Below are positions 1 to 13,147 of a DNA stretch of 64,000 nucleotides, one piece after another; the first letter of the stretch is position 1, and every line of letters begins with the position of its first letter. A program made the position numbers and the translations under genes. The notes beneath the pieces were generated by a model. It did no database searches. It was not told the DNA's origin and worked only from the letters and a program-made list of their open reading frames with translations. This DNA is from Aphelenchoides besseyi. Lineage: Eukaryota; Nematoda; Chromadorea; Rhabditida; Aphelenchoididae. Where the stretch lies: positions 5,642,001 to 5,706,000 of the forward strand of contig JAMPIQ010000001.1 in assembly GCA_024699855.1 (NCBI GenBank), given 5' to 3'.

Positions 1-616
1 ACATTCGCGCACGTTTTTCGTTTCTAAACCGGAAACAACGCAAAGTGTGGAATCTGCCTCAAAGAGCACTCGCTATGCATGAATGAAGTCCACAGCTCAA
101 GAAAGAACGTTAATTTCAAAGCCACGCAAACCCACGTTTTCGCTTCGACGGTTTTCTTGAGCGAAACCGACGTTTGAAGACTTGAAATGGTAATCATTCT
201 AATGAGTTTTAACGTGCCGTGAACTTTTCAACGTTTTCCGTGCGTCCTCTTATCATCGACCGGAGATCTTCGGTACCACTGGTCGTGATTGGGACGCAAA
301 AAAGAACGTGCGTTTTAAAGCGCGGCAAAATCACAATTCCCATCAAAACGCACAGTGTAAATCGGACGTCGATGGAATGATTTTTGTTGGCGGATTAACC
401 ATCCGGTTTCCGTCAAAAAGCGTCTACGCAGTTTCCGCGTGGTTTTCGCGTTTCAGAGTCGTGAATCGATGGGCAGCAAAACTTCGCGTCGACTGGCGTC
501 TCGCGTGTTCGGTTTATCGGTTTTCTTTGACGTTTCGAGATTTTCAGGTTCACGTGTGAAATCAAAACGTTTCGCTCCGATGAATTGATTTGCGTCTTTC
601 AACCGACTTTCTCGAA
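1..616. other. gene-free left edge
   Basis: I find no family motif or convincing splice-compatible coding segment here. The open frames on both strands are short and biased by the local base composition. The stretch lies directly upstream of the TULP4-like gene and probably holds its promoter and 5' leader; no clear TATA box or initiator stands out. Confidence 0.4.
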
Positions 617-3600
617 ATGAAAATCTTCTGGGAAACTCAATGCTGGGCGGGAAGCTCGATTGTGCCCACCGGAATTTCGTGCTTAACATGGATGCCGCAC
701 GTACCGAAACATCACGCCGGTAATCCCTCACACATCACCGCTTTCCACGGCTCTCAACCGTCCGAAACAAGAGGTACGAGGTTTCAGTCGACTTCTTATT
801 TTTGATTCTTCAGGTTTTCTCGCCATCGGAACGGAATCTGGAGTTGTCGGCGTGACAGTCACCGATACGGCCGATGAGATGGAGTTCGAGGAATTGGATT
901 TGTCGCGTCGTTACAACTACAACCTTCGTGGACATCACTCGCGAATTCAACGATGTGCGTGGAACGCGACGATGACCAAATTGATGTCCTGCGATGTGAA
1001 TGGAATCATATACGTGAGTTTTTTCCAGTCGATTTCTATTTCCAATCTTCAATTGCAGTTTTGGGTTCCGAACGATGAGCGCTGGTCCGTGGAGTTGGTG
1101 AACGATCGTGGACCGAAAGTGCGCGATTTCAATTGGATGCCCAACGGACAAGCGGTTTTGATCGTCTACGAGGACAACTTTTTTATCATCGGTAAGCAGT
1201 TTACGGTCTTTGTTCATGGATTTTCAGTAGGTTCGGCAAACGGACAGCGAATTTGGACGCACAATTTTTTGTATCAAATCAACTGTGGTGCGTGGGCTCC
1301 GTCGTCCAAAGAGTTCGTCTTAGGTTTGGAGAACGGTCACATTCAAGTGTTCACTGAGCACGGAACGTTGATAACCGAACGACAAATCCTCCAATGCGGA
1401 ATTCAACGTGTCGCGTTTTCTGCCGTTCGCGAAGATCTCGATCAGAAGTGGACGTTGGCTGTGGTCTCTGCTACTGATCACGTCCTTTTCATCAACACGT
1501 TCTACGAAGTTGAGTTGAGAAGTTGGCAGAGCTGTGATCCGATCAAATCAATTCAATGGTCAACCAACGGACACTTTTTGGCGGTGGTCTGTAAGACCGG
1601 AAAGTAGGCAATGAGATCGATTCTGAAACACATTTAATGTTTAGTATCGTGATTTTGAATCACGAGTGTCGTTCGGTTCACAGTTTCACACCACCAATTC
1701 AAATTACCGACGATTCGATTAGTTTCACCTGGGCACACAATGACGAGACGATAATCACGGCTTCGGGCGGCAGTTTGGCTGTCGGAAGAGTGGAAACAGA
1801 AGTGCCGAGATTGAGCAAGCTGATTGCCTATCAGATGTGGTTGAGTTTGGGTCGAACAGCTCGAGATGTCGAACGTTTGGGTTTGCCGCAGAGACCCGCT
1901 AATGTTATCCGTCAGTTTGATCGCCATATCATAAGAGTAATTGATCGCATTAAGCTCTAGTTTTGATTTCGATTTTCAGTGTCGGATTCCATCTTACGAG
2001 CGCATGTGTCGTTTCGTTTGTGAACCAACCTTCTGGAGGTACATTTCGTGAATTGAAGCGAAACTTTATTTGCTTTTCAGATGGTACTGCACAATTATTC
2101 CGCGCAAAAACTTTCACTACATGTTGTGTGTGGAGCACATGGGCGGTCTAATTCCGATTCTCATTGGCCGTCAAATCAACCGAGTGATTCCCCAGTTCGT
2201 CATTTCACTTCCACCATCGACTGCTTTCTCCGTTCCCGGTTACTCTCGCGGTCGTTTTGCAGTCCAATCCGGAGAGCATCAAGTTGGGCCTCCGTGGGAT
2301 TTCGCTTCGATTGGAAACCCGAATTTGCCAATTCGAAATTCCGCCTTTACATCTGATTTGGAAGTTGCACCTTCGGCCACAATCGACGATCCCGTAGAGT
2401 CAGGATTCGCATCAACAGTTGGAATGGAATGTGAGTTGAAGTCATCAAAAACACAAGTACCGAGTCGTTTGTTCAGTTTGCAGCATTGAAGAAGCGCTAA
2501 CTCACGGAACGACCACTGCAACACGAAACACGATGTGGAGGAGAAGTAAACGACGAATTAAGAAGTTTGTTGGCAAACGTTTGGCCACGCGATCGCCGAA
2601 AGCAAGTCGCATGTTATGTCACGTAAGTTGTTGTTTTAATGAACGCAAATTCAATTTGTTTAGGTTCGTTCAAATGTTTGGTGCACGCGCTTTAAAATCA
2701 CTTCGCCTGGGATTCGTGATTTGCCAGACAATTTAGCTCAAGTTGTCTACAAAACCTCAGTGCTACATCTTCAACCTCGTCAAATGACCATTTCGCTTTG
2801 CGACTTACGACCGCTAACCAAAACCTTACCTTTGGATCCGAATGCCATTCAGTCGATTTCTATTCCCATGAACAATCCGATCATTGCATTCGAGCGCACT
2901 CAGGAGGCAGTTCGACGTTATCGATCTCCGGACAACTCGCCTGCTATTCCTCGACATTTGGCTCAACGAACCACCGCACGAATGTTAGCAACAGACGATG
3001 GAATTGGAGAACAGATGATCGGTCAAGGAGTAGTTTCGCCTGTAGACACACACGCTCCGTTAATACAAAACCACAACGGATTTCCATTGCCCGCACTTTA
3101 CAATCCTCAACTTCACGCTCCACATCCTCGAATGACATAGTAAGTTTGAAAGACCATTTCGTTTATTTTTGCTCTCAGTGCCGAAACTCGAGCTCGTTTA
3201 CGTGAACGACGACCAATTCAACGGGTACCAGTGAGTCAACGAGAACCAGCAGCTACGGGAACGGCGGCAGCTCAGAATGGTGGTGGAAGAGCCAGACGTT
3301 CTGCGTTACGATATTTTCGACGACAAGCAGCCGAACCACCAGCAACCAATCAGGAACTCACACAACAACAACGAGCAGCACGAACTCCCGAAGCACCAGT
3401 CGATGAGGACGAGGATCTGGCGGTTTCTGGAGCACAATTGACGGGAGCCGAAAGACACGTTCGTTTCAGCGAACATGCCGAAGGAACGATAAACGAGCAG
3501 CCGGCTTTGATGCAACGAAGTGAAATGGATGAAGATTCCGAGTTGTTGGAAGAAGAACGTCGATTGTACGCTACAGTGTTGGCAGAATTTCGCGGTTTAA

Positions 3601-4882
3601 GAGCAGCAATCGGCGATCATGTGTCGAGAATGCGGAATCTGGCAAACGAATTAGAGTTATCTCAACCACAAACTTCTTCATCGTCCAAATCCAGCCCGAC
3701 GGTCGGGAAAACTGCCAATGAAGATGCTACAGCCTCTTCATCAACTGGCTGGCAAAACCGATTGGATTCGTTGGAAGTGAGTTTTAAATCTGTTTTCTCT
3801 GTATTCCTTCCTGCTTTTCAGTTTATTGACGACGATGAAAACAGTCAAATGTCAACTGAAACTCAACAAGCTGCGACGGCTACGCGGCTTGAAGATCGTC
3901 AGCCGTTGGTTGCTCCGACAGTTTCGACAAAACGCGAACAGAAACTGACCGCCATAGCAAATCAATCGACGAAGAAACAGCGGACGAGTTCGCGACTTTT
4001 GGATCGCACGTTGATCGATCGATTGGCAAATTTGGCGGCGGATTTGCGTTTGACTCGACGTACAGCCAAGAAGCAACCCGCAAAACTATCGATTGCGGTG
4101 GTCGAAAACTCCGAAGCGGAATCGACAGACGACGAGGACTTGGAGTACGCAAGCAACGACCTACGACCGTTGATTTCGGTTGTGGACGAAGCCGAGAAGG
4201 AAACGAGTGTGAATGATGGTAAGAAATGAACGTATAAACAACCTGATCTCGATTTTAGAATCAAACAGCAACCCGTCTGTTGAAGATATGCGCCAACAGT
4301 TCCGTCACATTGCTCGACAATTGGCATTGATCGAAGAAGCTCTTCGTCCCACCGACATGTTCGCTGATTTGCAACAACGAGTTCAAACACTGAAATCAAC
4401 TTTGGGCGAATCGACTCACGCAGCTGATCTTATTGAACCATCCCGTGGTTTCGTTCGACCCTCGACTCGGGGATCACAAAGCGCACGATTGAGTGGTACA
4501 CTGAATGTCGCTTCCTTCCAATTGGACGATGTCGATTCTCTCGAAGTGCAAAGCGAACGCGGAGCATCTCCAGCGTCATTGTTTCCAAACTACGAGACAA
4601 TAAAAATGTCAAACAAAACTCCCTATTGGAACGAAGAATCACAAGTTTATCAGGTGAGTTCGTTTCTGAGACTTCTGGTTGAACCGTTTTTTTTAGTTGG
4701 ATTTCGGTGGTCGTGTGACTCAAGAGTCCGCTAAGAATTTCCAAATTGAACACGACTACGATCAAGTCATGCAGTTTGGACGAATCGAAAACGGTTGTTA
4801 CACTCTCGACTTTTGTTCCCCGCTTTCTGCCGTCCAAGCCTTTGGAATTGCATTGGCGAGCATCACACAACGATTAAAGTAA
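617..4882 (+). CDS. tulp4-like: TULP4/tusp-like WD40-tubby protein
   Basis: A multi-exon gene matching Tubby-like protein 4 from end to end. The N-terminal exon has [12 protein letters not shown], then WD40-like segments containing [17 protein letters not shown] and [11 protein letters not shown], the most recognisable TULP4 signature. The tubby domain is split, as is usual in this family. Its first part is near 2690-2810 ([20 protein letters not shown]). A long low-complexity insert rich in Gln, Ser and acidic residues spans about 2850-4600. The last strands and helix are at 4610-4882 ([17 protein letters not shown], ending [14 protein letters not shown]) and finish at the canonical family C-terminus. 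Introns are about 40-60 nt. Vertebrate TULP4 is thought to be a substrate receptor for a cullin ligase through a SOCS box; I could not identify a SOCS box with confidence. The start at 617 is the nearest in-frame Met before the first conserved exon; the true start may differ. Confidence 0.9.
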
Positions 4883-5478
4883 ACGTTTATTTTATTCAGT
4901 TTTCACGGTGAACTATTTTGTTTTGTGCCAACTGACTTTTCCCTTACAATAAAATTGTGTCGAACTTCCCTTCTCTATACCTCAGTATTCGTTAACAAAT
5001 TGAACATATTTGTCTTCTTTCTTTGCTCCAACGAATTCAGGACTTCAGTTTCCGTTGATGTACATTCTTTATTTTCTGCAACTTCATAATCGGTTATCAA
5101 CTCTTCTTACTCACCTTCAATTCCTATCCGCTTGAGTGTTACGATCAACGTACCTACGGTTTATTTTGCTTTTGTCTATTCGCTGAGTACTTTCAGTATC
5201 ATAACAAGTCTGCTTAATCCTTTCGTTTGCACTTCTTTTTCATATCCGAATCAGAAAGAAAGTGAAAGATCGGGTCTTAGCTTTTAACACAGTTCTTAAG
5301 ATTTCTGTTTATTTTTTGTTTTGATAATAAAAGAGAACATTTGAGCTCATTTTGCACAGACTGCTTTTCGTACGGACAATAGATAAGTAGAAACTTCGAA
5401 TTACACTCAAGGGACATGAGAGTGGAAGGTTAGATCAACAGTCGAAAGAACAACAAGCGTTCATCGGAAAAACACGAC
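4883..5478. other. intergenic, AT-rich, no gene seen
   Basis: This runs from the TULP4-like stop codon to the assembly gap. AT-rich DNA shortly after the stop contains AATAAA-like words (near 4952) that could serve as the poly(A) signal. No coding or RNA motif was recognised. Confidence 0.4.
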
Positions 5479-5578
5479 NNNNNNNNNNNNNNNNNNNNNN
5501 NNNNNNNNNNNNNNNNNNNNNNNNNNNNNNNNNNNNNNNNNNNNNNNNNNNNNNNNNNNNNNNNNNNNNNNNNNNNNN
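5479..5578. other. assembly gap (100 N)
   Basis: Exactly 100 unknown bases, the usual placeholder for a scaffold gap of unknown length. The repeat array starts immediately to its right, so the join probably failed because of that repeat. Confidence 0.98.
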
Positions 5579-6192
5579 TTCCTCGGATTCAGAGGCCCTC
5601 CGGGTTGTGAGGTACATTCACAGAATAGCTCAAAAGACTCCTCCACGTTTTATTGTGGTGTGGTTTTCAATTATGGGAGTGATCGAAAAACAGATTATCA
5701 ATGTACGTCCACGAAGCCGCATTGGAAATACTGTCCAAAACTCAGTGAATTCAGTAGACCTATTCGTTTATCATACATTTTATCGAGCGCAAATCACCAT
5801 CCTGAGTATTAACCAATGAGCTGAAAACAACAAAAGAAGTCAATCCAAACAACCTACCCGAAAATTAAATAGCGACGCCAAATCTTTGCACCCAATGGTA
5901 GCAATCTTTTAGGAAACAAACGATTAGAACTGATTGTGATAACCTTGCGCGTCAACAACCAATTAATCGAAAATCATATACGCTAAGCTAACCTAACAAT
6001 CAACATTTACGCACTTAAGTAGCGAACCGAAACCTCAGTTCGTTGATCATCACAATACGAATCTTCAATCGACAACCTTCAACACAACAACCTCAAAGTT
6101 CAAACTTCACGGCAATTTTAGATATAAAGAAATATGCGAAAGTATCGATATTCAAATTATGAACCGTAAAGTAGCGATATGTTTACTATAAT

Positions 6193-6275
6193 ACACTGTA
6201 AGAACCGAATATAGGCTGTAAGAATTGAATATACACTGTAAGAATTGAATATACACTGTAAGAATTGAATAGAAT
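6193..6275. repeat. minisatellite, about 19-bp unit
   Basis: Four imperfect copies of CTGTAAGAATTGAATATACA. The same tandem, with two to three copies, occurs in the other array units at about 7487-7550, 17640-17702 and 18497-18560, always just to the left of the tRNA-like block. Copy number differs between units (four here, three elsewhere), as expected for slippage. Confidence 0.85.
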
Positions 6276-6333
6276 CAAAAACTACTCAGCCATACACTCA
6301 AACAATCAATTCCCCCACTGTGCACAATCAAAT

Positions 6334-6400
6334 GTCAGCGGGCGGGATCGAACTTTCGACCCCCGGCGCCAAAAATCCGGCGCACTCACCACTCGGCCAA
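6334..6400 (-). repeat. tRNA-like SINE head, copy 1
   Basis: Read on the minus strand it contains TGGCCGAGTGGT, a good RNA polymerase III A box of the Leu/Ser tRNA type, a GC-rich anticodon-like stem, and GTTCGATCC, a good B box. The acceptor stem is not paired, so it is not a functional tRNA gene. The layout fits the head of a tRNA-derived SINE whose body would run leftward through the minisatellite. Confidence 0.65.
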
Positions 6401-7608
6401 AAAATGTTGACTTTTAAACGACCGCAAAAGGGCTTTTTTTTCGGTATGTTTTTGTAGACGATGATCAGAATTTTATTTGAAATTTGGAATCTGGAAGAAT
6501 TTTTGGTCAGGGCTTTTTTTTTTCGGAAGCTCATTGTGACGGGAAGTATTTTATTTTGGTGTGGTTTAGTTATAGAGGTGACAAGACGGTCGCGTCGCTC
6601 CCGTCTTTTGCCGTTAGTGGCGTTGGGTTGGAGGGGAGTTGGAGTTCATAAAGTTGACTACCTGGCGTTTGGGGCCTTCAGCCCGAAAAGTGCAAGACCA
6701 ACGACTGCTTTGCCAACAAAAACACTCAAAATCCACAGGCTGTCACTCTCCAAATGGCTTAAAAGACTCCTCCACGATCGCCCTTCGGTCGATCGTTCCC
6801 CCGCTTTTTCGTCCCTTTGGATCGCTCCGGGTTTTGAGGATACGATTCCTCGGATTCAGAGGCTGTCATTCACCGAATAGCTCAAAAGACTCCTCCACGT
6901 TTTATTGTGGTGTGGTTCAATTATGGGAGTGATCGAAAACAGATTATCAATGTACGTCACCGAAGCCGCATTGGAAATACTCCAAACTCAGTGAATTCAG
7001 TAGACATATTCGTTTATCATACATTTTATCGAGCGCAAATCACCATCCTGAGTATTAACCAATGAGCTGAAACAACAAAAGAAGTCAGTCCAACAACCTA
7101 CAAAACCACATGAACTCGACTTCCATAGCGAAATCAACATTCAATCCAGGACGATGAACCCAAAATTAAATAGCGACGCCAAATCTTTGCACCCAATGGT
7201 AGCAATCTTTAGGAAACAAACGATTAGAACTGATTGTGATAACCTTGCGCGTCAACAACCAATTAATCGAAAATCATATACGCTAAGTTAACAATCAACA
7301 TTTACGCACTTAAGTAGCGAACCGAAACCTCAGTTCGTTGATCATCACAATACGAATCTTCAATCGACAACCTTTAACACAACAACCTCAAAGTTCAAAC
7401 TTCACGGCAATTTTAGATATAAAGAAATATGCGAAAGTAGCGATATTCAAATTATGGACCGTAAAGTGGCGACATGTATACTATAATACACTGTAAGAAC
7501 CGAATATAGGCTGTAAGAATTGAATATACACTGTAAGAATTGAATAGAATCAAAAACTACTCAGCCATACACTCAAACAATCAATTCCCCCACTGTGCAC
7601 AATCAAAT

Positions 7609-7680
7609 GTCAGCGGGCGGGATCGAACTTTCGACCCCCGGCGCCAAAAAAATCCGGCGGCGCACTCACCACTCGGCCAA
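7609..7680 (-). repeat. tRNA-like SINE head, copy 2
   Basis: Same A box and B box as the copy at 6334-6400, with a few inserted bases in the anticodon-like arm (extra A and GGC). Flanks on both sides are the same array sequence. Confidence 0.65.
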
Positions 7681-8278
7681 AAAATGTTGACTTTTGAACG
7701 ACCGCAAAAGGTGCATTTTTTCGGTATGTTTTTTGTAGACGATGATCAGAATTTTATTTGAAATTTGGAATCTGGAAGAAAAGTTGCTGGGAGAGTTGTT
7801 TTTTTTTTTTGGGAGCTCATTGTGGCGGGAAGTATTTTATTTTGGTGTGGTTTAGTTATAGAGGTGACAAGACGGTCGCTTCGCTCCCGTCTTTTGCCGT
7901 TAGTGGCGTTGGGTTAGTGGCGTTGGGTTTGTAGCGTGGGTTGGAGGGGAGTTGGAGTTCATAAAGTTGACTACCTGGCGTTTGGGGCCTTCAGCCCGAA
8001 AAGTGCAAGACGGTCAACGGACTTTTGAATTGTGTTCGAAACAGTTTGATACGATAAGAATATTGAAGATGAGTTGGGAAGCGAAACATAAAGTTATGAA
8101 AATAAACGGTTCGAGCAGAGTCCTAATCGGCTCAAAAATCGTTTGTAATGTAAGCGGATTGACTCTTAGTTGAAAAGCCACTTCACGTACGCCAACGTGA
8201 TCAATCCATCGAAGTGGTGCTTTCGTTTTGAAGGAAGAAAGCGTAAGAAACCTATTTGTGCCAAAGAATGAACGACAA

Positions 8279-11200
8279 TTAAACATCCATTGAATCGTCG
8301 TCATCGGCTGTCGGATTGGCCGGTGGATTGACGGGAGCAGTTGTGGTAACGACGTTGGAGTTAACTGCGTTCGCGTCAGCTTCCAATTGTGTCACGAATT
8401 TCGTGACTTCCGGATTGACAACATTCAACATGAACTTGCTTTGCTGCTGTTGTGCTTTGGGATCGGTTTGCACATTATCCGGGTTGAAAATGTAGATGTC
8501 AGATGCGCGACGAACACGCGACAAAGCCACATACAACTGGCCGTGCGCAAAGACCGGCGAGTTCAAATACAACCCGATTCGCTCCATTGTTTGGCCCTGG
8601 GCTTTGTTGATGGTCATTGCGAATGCCAATTTCAAAGGAAATTGGACACGACGAAAAGCCACCGTTTGGCGTTGATCGTAGTTGACTTTGCGATCGAAAA
8701 CTCGACGAACAACGTCGATTTCTTCGCCAGTCAAACCATCGGACTCGATGCGGCGAACAGTCACGACGTCCGGTTGCAAATCGGTGACAACTGCCGGAGT
8801 GCCATTGCAGAGTCGGTAGGAGGTGTCGATGTTCGAAATGAACATGACTTTTGCGCCGATCTTCAGCTTCAATTGCTGTTGAGCCAAGCCGGTCTCTTCG
8901 ATTTGACCCAAATACTCGGTCATCGCGTCGACGGCCGAATCGTCCAACGGATCGATGGCATTCTCGTCTTCGATCGTGTTGATGGCCTCGTAGACAATCG
9001 TTTGTCCGGGCAATTTTTTTCAGCAACTCTTCGTTGATCGAGTTGACGGTCACATTCAACGGTGCAACAATCGCCGAGTTGGACGTGATGTTTCCGCTTT
9101 GCAAAAGTGCCGACGGAAACACTCGATCTTGGAGTTCCTGAAGATCGTTGACCAAATTGAAGTCCGACAAAGCAAGTACTGTCGAGTAGTAGTCGTTTTG
9201 TCGCACGATCGGTTTGTTGGCAATTCCGACGTCGCGCAAAAATGAGCGGAACCGAATCTGATTCGCGTCAGTTCGGTGGTTTTGACGCAGGCACAGGAAT
9301 TTGATTGTACCCTTGTCATGCTCGGCAATCAGACTTTCGTCGAAGCCGGAAGCCACGTTTCCGTTTCGAACGATCGGCAGAATTTGTCGAAAGTCGCCGC
9401 CAAAAACGATCACCAATCGTCGTTTTGACGTACGGACCTTGGCGAACGTCTTGAATCACACGTTTCATGTAATTGTAGACGTTTTGATGCATTGCCGACG
9501 CTTCATCGATCAGAAGAAGTCCCCAGCGGCGAATCGCTTCGGCAGCCCGACAATGTTTGTTCATTCGTGATTCCGAGTCCGAAGCGAGGTCTGTTGGAAT
9601 CATGAATCGGGAATGAACGGTTTGTCCTTGGAACAAAAGCGACGCGGCGATTCCCGTCGTTGCGCTAGCGGCAAATGGAATGCCGTGCTCATTGCATTGT
9701 CGAATCAACTGATTGTACAATGTCGTCTTGCCAGTTCCACCTTCACCGTGTAAGAAGAACATTAACGGTGGCGGAATCGGTTGGCCATTTGGAAGTTCGG
9801 ACTGTTGAATGGAGTGCCAGATCAGGTCGAACGCTTGTTGCTGATCGGAACCCAAATTGACGTGCGGAATTTGATTGACGTCATGATAGCGCGTTTGATC
9901 GTCGCCGTCCAAAAAATCAACAGCCATTTCGCCGTGAAATTCCGGATTGAATGCAGTGACCGTTCCATCCGGTTGTGGCAAATCGAAATCACTCAAAGTG
10001 AAATCTCGATTATTCAAATGCCATTCCAAAATTCGCAACGCGATTTGTTCGGCTCGTTGTTCGCGCATACTGTCACTCAAATGTGCGAAACGATTTCCGA
10101 GTGGTGGTCGCATGAACGGCAGGTAATCAAAGTACAGTTGGCGTGGACTTTGCAACAACTCGGCGCCGTTAATCAAAACCTGCGCGAAAAGGAAAATGAA
10201 TCGACGAATTGGATGACCGGCACGTTGATCGAGTGCGTTTCTCCAAATCAAATCCGATTCCATTAGACCCATTTGTTGGGCCGCGGTGACGAAGTCTAAT
10301 TCGCCGAAACCGTTCGGATCGAATTGACGGTAAGTGATTCCGTTCACTGTCGCCAACTGTTCGAAGTTTTGAACGCACTTCATTCGTAAAACAATTGTTC
10401 GCAGAGCCAACAATTGACGATTTTTGACATTCACTTCATAGATTGCAACTACACGTTTACGTTTCAATTGCAATTTCTTGAATGTACGTTTACGCTTATC
10501 GTAGTTGTACTCGTAGTGGAAGTCTTTGTACGTCAAATCGGCCGTCTCATTCGGATTTTCACGGCAGAATTTCATGTATGCTGTGAAACGCGAATGGACT
10601 TCGCTTGTCGAGTTGGCGCGACGAACAATGTCTTCGGCCCGATCGCCATTTGCGACAATCAAATACGATTCGTTCGGCAAATGGACTCCAATCATGATCA
10701 CAACATGAGAGAAGTAGAACGGGCCTTTCGACAGCAGATTCATAACTGCTTCGTAATCACTACAATACATCAACGACATTTGATATCGTGCTTCATTGTA
10801 GTTGACCGTTTTATCATCGTTGATTTCGATGAACGGATTGTTTTGAGCGCCTTTGCTCACAACTTCAATGAACGCCGTCGACATCTGTCCTTTCATGATG
10901 TATTTGATCGCGTAGCCGGTGGTGGTGTTTCGCGTGACCACCGCTTCCAGATTGGCGTGTCCGTTCCACGTTTTCAATCCATAAGGATTGTAGGGAACGA
11001 CGTCTTTGTCCGTCAAAAAACTTTTCCACCCTTTTTCGGGACTGTGAAAGAACCCAAATTGGCGGGCAAACGTGCATACTGAATGAATCCGTAATGCACT
11101 TGTGTGGTCAGTGATTCAGGCATCGGAAAACGGCGTTTGCACGGTGTTTTTTCGTTGGATTGGCCGGATCTCGACAAACGCTTTTCTCATTACAATCGTG

Positions 11201-13107
11201 GAGCATAAATGAAGCTACCAGGTCGTAAAGGCGTTTGTCGATCTTTGGATCGGGAATTCGTGCCGAAATGAATTGATTGACGAATTCGGCGGTTGTTTCC
11301 TGTTCGTTCTTATCGATCCAAACCAAAATGTGGGCGTGTGGATTGCCACGCTTTTGGAATTCGATCGAAAGCAGTGAAGCAGCAAAAACTTCCCGAAGAT
11401 GCCTTCACTTTGTTGACCGTACTGAGTTTTCCGGTAATTCGTGCCACGAATCTCGTGCATCAACATGTTCAACTTGATGATGAAGATCCGCGTCAAAGTG
11501 AAGGAGTCCGTTTCCGGATCGGTGCCAAGCATTCGGCATGAGGCAATATGATCGGGCCAATTTTTGTTTGCGGTGACCGTGTAGAAGAACGTCGGTGCAC
11601 CGAGTTCGTGGGCCATTGCCATTCCTTTCGCGTAAGCACGCTGATTGTATTGCCACGACAATTTGTGATAGGGCGGGAATCGGTAAATTTTGCCCAATTG
11701 ATGACCGGGCAATCGTTCGCGCAAAATCTTGTCGTAGTGAGTAATCACGTACTGACACGAAACGATTCGTTGATTTTGTGGAACTTTGAAATTGTACCAA
11801 TCAACTTCCCGACGAACAACCTCGTGGTGGTTCTTGATCAAAAGAATTCGACCGGGTTTTCCGGTGCTCCAAATTCGATGGATCATTTTGTCCGATTTGC
11901 GATGTTGCATTCGATACAACGTTTGTTCGCGGATCGACGCATACATACGTTGACCTTTTCGAGTGACCGGATTGTTGTGGTCGATCTCTTCAGGTTCGAT
12001 GTCTTTCGCATCCAAATCCTCAGCATCCGACTCACAATCCTCATCAAATCCAATTTCCAGAGCATCGTCCATTGGATTTGGCGAATCGCCGGTATCGGCT
12101 TTTTGTGGTGCCGCTTGGAGTTTCAAGTCCATCGTGTACCACAGCTCACCGTATGGAAACACAATCGGGTTCATGATTGCATCGAGTTGAGGCAAATGAG
12201 TCATGAACACCGGCGATTTTTTCATTCGCGGATGCAACCAAACACCTTTGGGAATGTCCGGTACTGGCACGTTGCGATCTCGCGGTGTGAACAGAACCGC
12301 AACTTCCGGCGCTTCCGGAGCGTTCTGTTGACGTTCGTGCAACTGCGGATCGCGCAAATGATTGGGAGCTTGGCGTTCATCAATGAAGCTCACAATGTAG
12401 CGCGGAAACGCAATTCCGTCCGCCATGAGTTCATTGATACGTTCCATGCACATTTTATAGCCCTTTGCTATTTGATTATGGTCGGTTAGGAAAGCAATCC
12501 ATTTTGTGAGGAATGCGTTCCGATAGCGAATGTCCAGTCGTTTATAGACTGGATTATTGCGCATATTCTCCATGATCATATCCGGAGCTTCGAGCGTGTA
12601 CTGCTGACCGAAAATTCGAACGGCATCAGCTCGTGACTGAATGTACGAAAGATTATTCTGTACAATGCCGTTGATCAGTTGAACCGGTGCTCCGGCAACT
12701 CCACTATCGCGTTTTTGAAACGATCGTGAACCAAATGCGGTCAAATTATTGATTTCGGGAATGTGGGCTTGAAACCATTTTGACATTTCACGCTCATACG
12801 CATTGTTTTGGTTCTGATTGAATTTGCCAATGTACAGTAGGCGTTCCATCCAATCCGGATAGCGACGAAACTCGGGCATTTCAATCGTACCATTCGCACA
12901 ACACTTTGAACTGTTTTCGGCGTGAAACAAAAACGCCCTACAGTACTTGCACTCGTAAACCGGCAATCCGACGTCATAAGTGTTCGTGATTGCTTTACGA
13001 CAAATCGCCGCAGCACACGCCAATGTCGGTCGACCGCGAGATCGATTGGGCAATGGTGGAAACGAACGTTTCGGCAAATTCTGCATGACTCGCAGTCCAC
13101 TTCGCAA
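8279..13107 (-). pseudogene. Helitron 1 Rep-helicase (frame-broken)
   Basis: In transcription order: a Cys-rich N-domain (CKYCRAFLF...CCANG, about 12.9 kb); a long helitron-like domain with FFYTVTANKNWPDH; an HUH motif (KRGNPHAHILVW, about 11.33 kb); a Tyr motif (TGYAIKYIMKG, about 10.9 kb); a PIF1 helicase with Walker A (HGEGGTGKTTL, about 9.75 kb) and Walker B (LLIDEASAMH); FGGDFRQILPI at about 9.4 kb; and C-terminal AMTINKAQGQTMERIG and QLYVALSRVRRASDIYIF. Rep would nick and rejoin one DNA strand while the helicase unwinds. All catalytic motifs are visible although the reading frame changes about five times. The C-terminal tail is acidic and ends SMDV. Confidence 0.88.
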
Positions 13108-13147
13108 ATTTCTTGATCGACCGACGATTTCGGGATCGAGTCGCGGG

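Larger units (their letters stand above)
5579..8010. repeat. repeat array A, left block (about 2 units)
   Basis: Two long near-identical units can be aligned by eye (about 5580-6750 and 6840-8010). In + order each has: a segment ending in CTCAAAAGACTCCTCC; about 400 bp of AT-rich unique-looking DNA; a short tandem of ACTGTAAGAATTGAATAT; a tRNA-like block on the minus strand; a T-rich stretch; a short hairpin of the form GACGG...CCGTC; and a segment with GTTGACTACCTGGCGTTTGG. The second unit stops abruptly at about 8010, where Helitron 1 sequence takes over. The units recur at 16.7-18.9 kb. Their short open frames are chance products of the repeat. Confidence 0.85.

Noticed and set aside
8011..8278. 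hairpin TTCGGGCTGAAGGCCCCAA next to Helitron 1 as its 3' end
   Set aside because: The same hairpin is part of every repeat-array unit, including those not next to a Helitron.
8387..9037. 216-codon + strand open frame over Helitron 1
   Set aside because: Exact antisense shadow of the helicase C-terminus; no family motif of its own.
11548..12489. 313-codon + strand open frame
   Set aside because: Antisense of the Helitron 1 Rep region; codon structure explained by the minus-strand protein.
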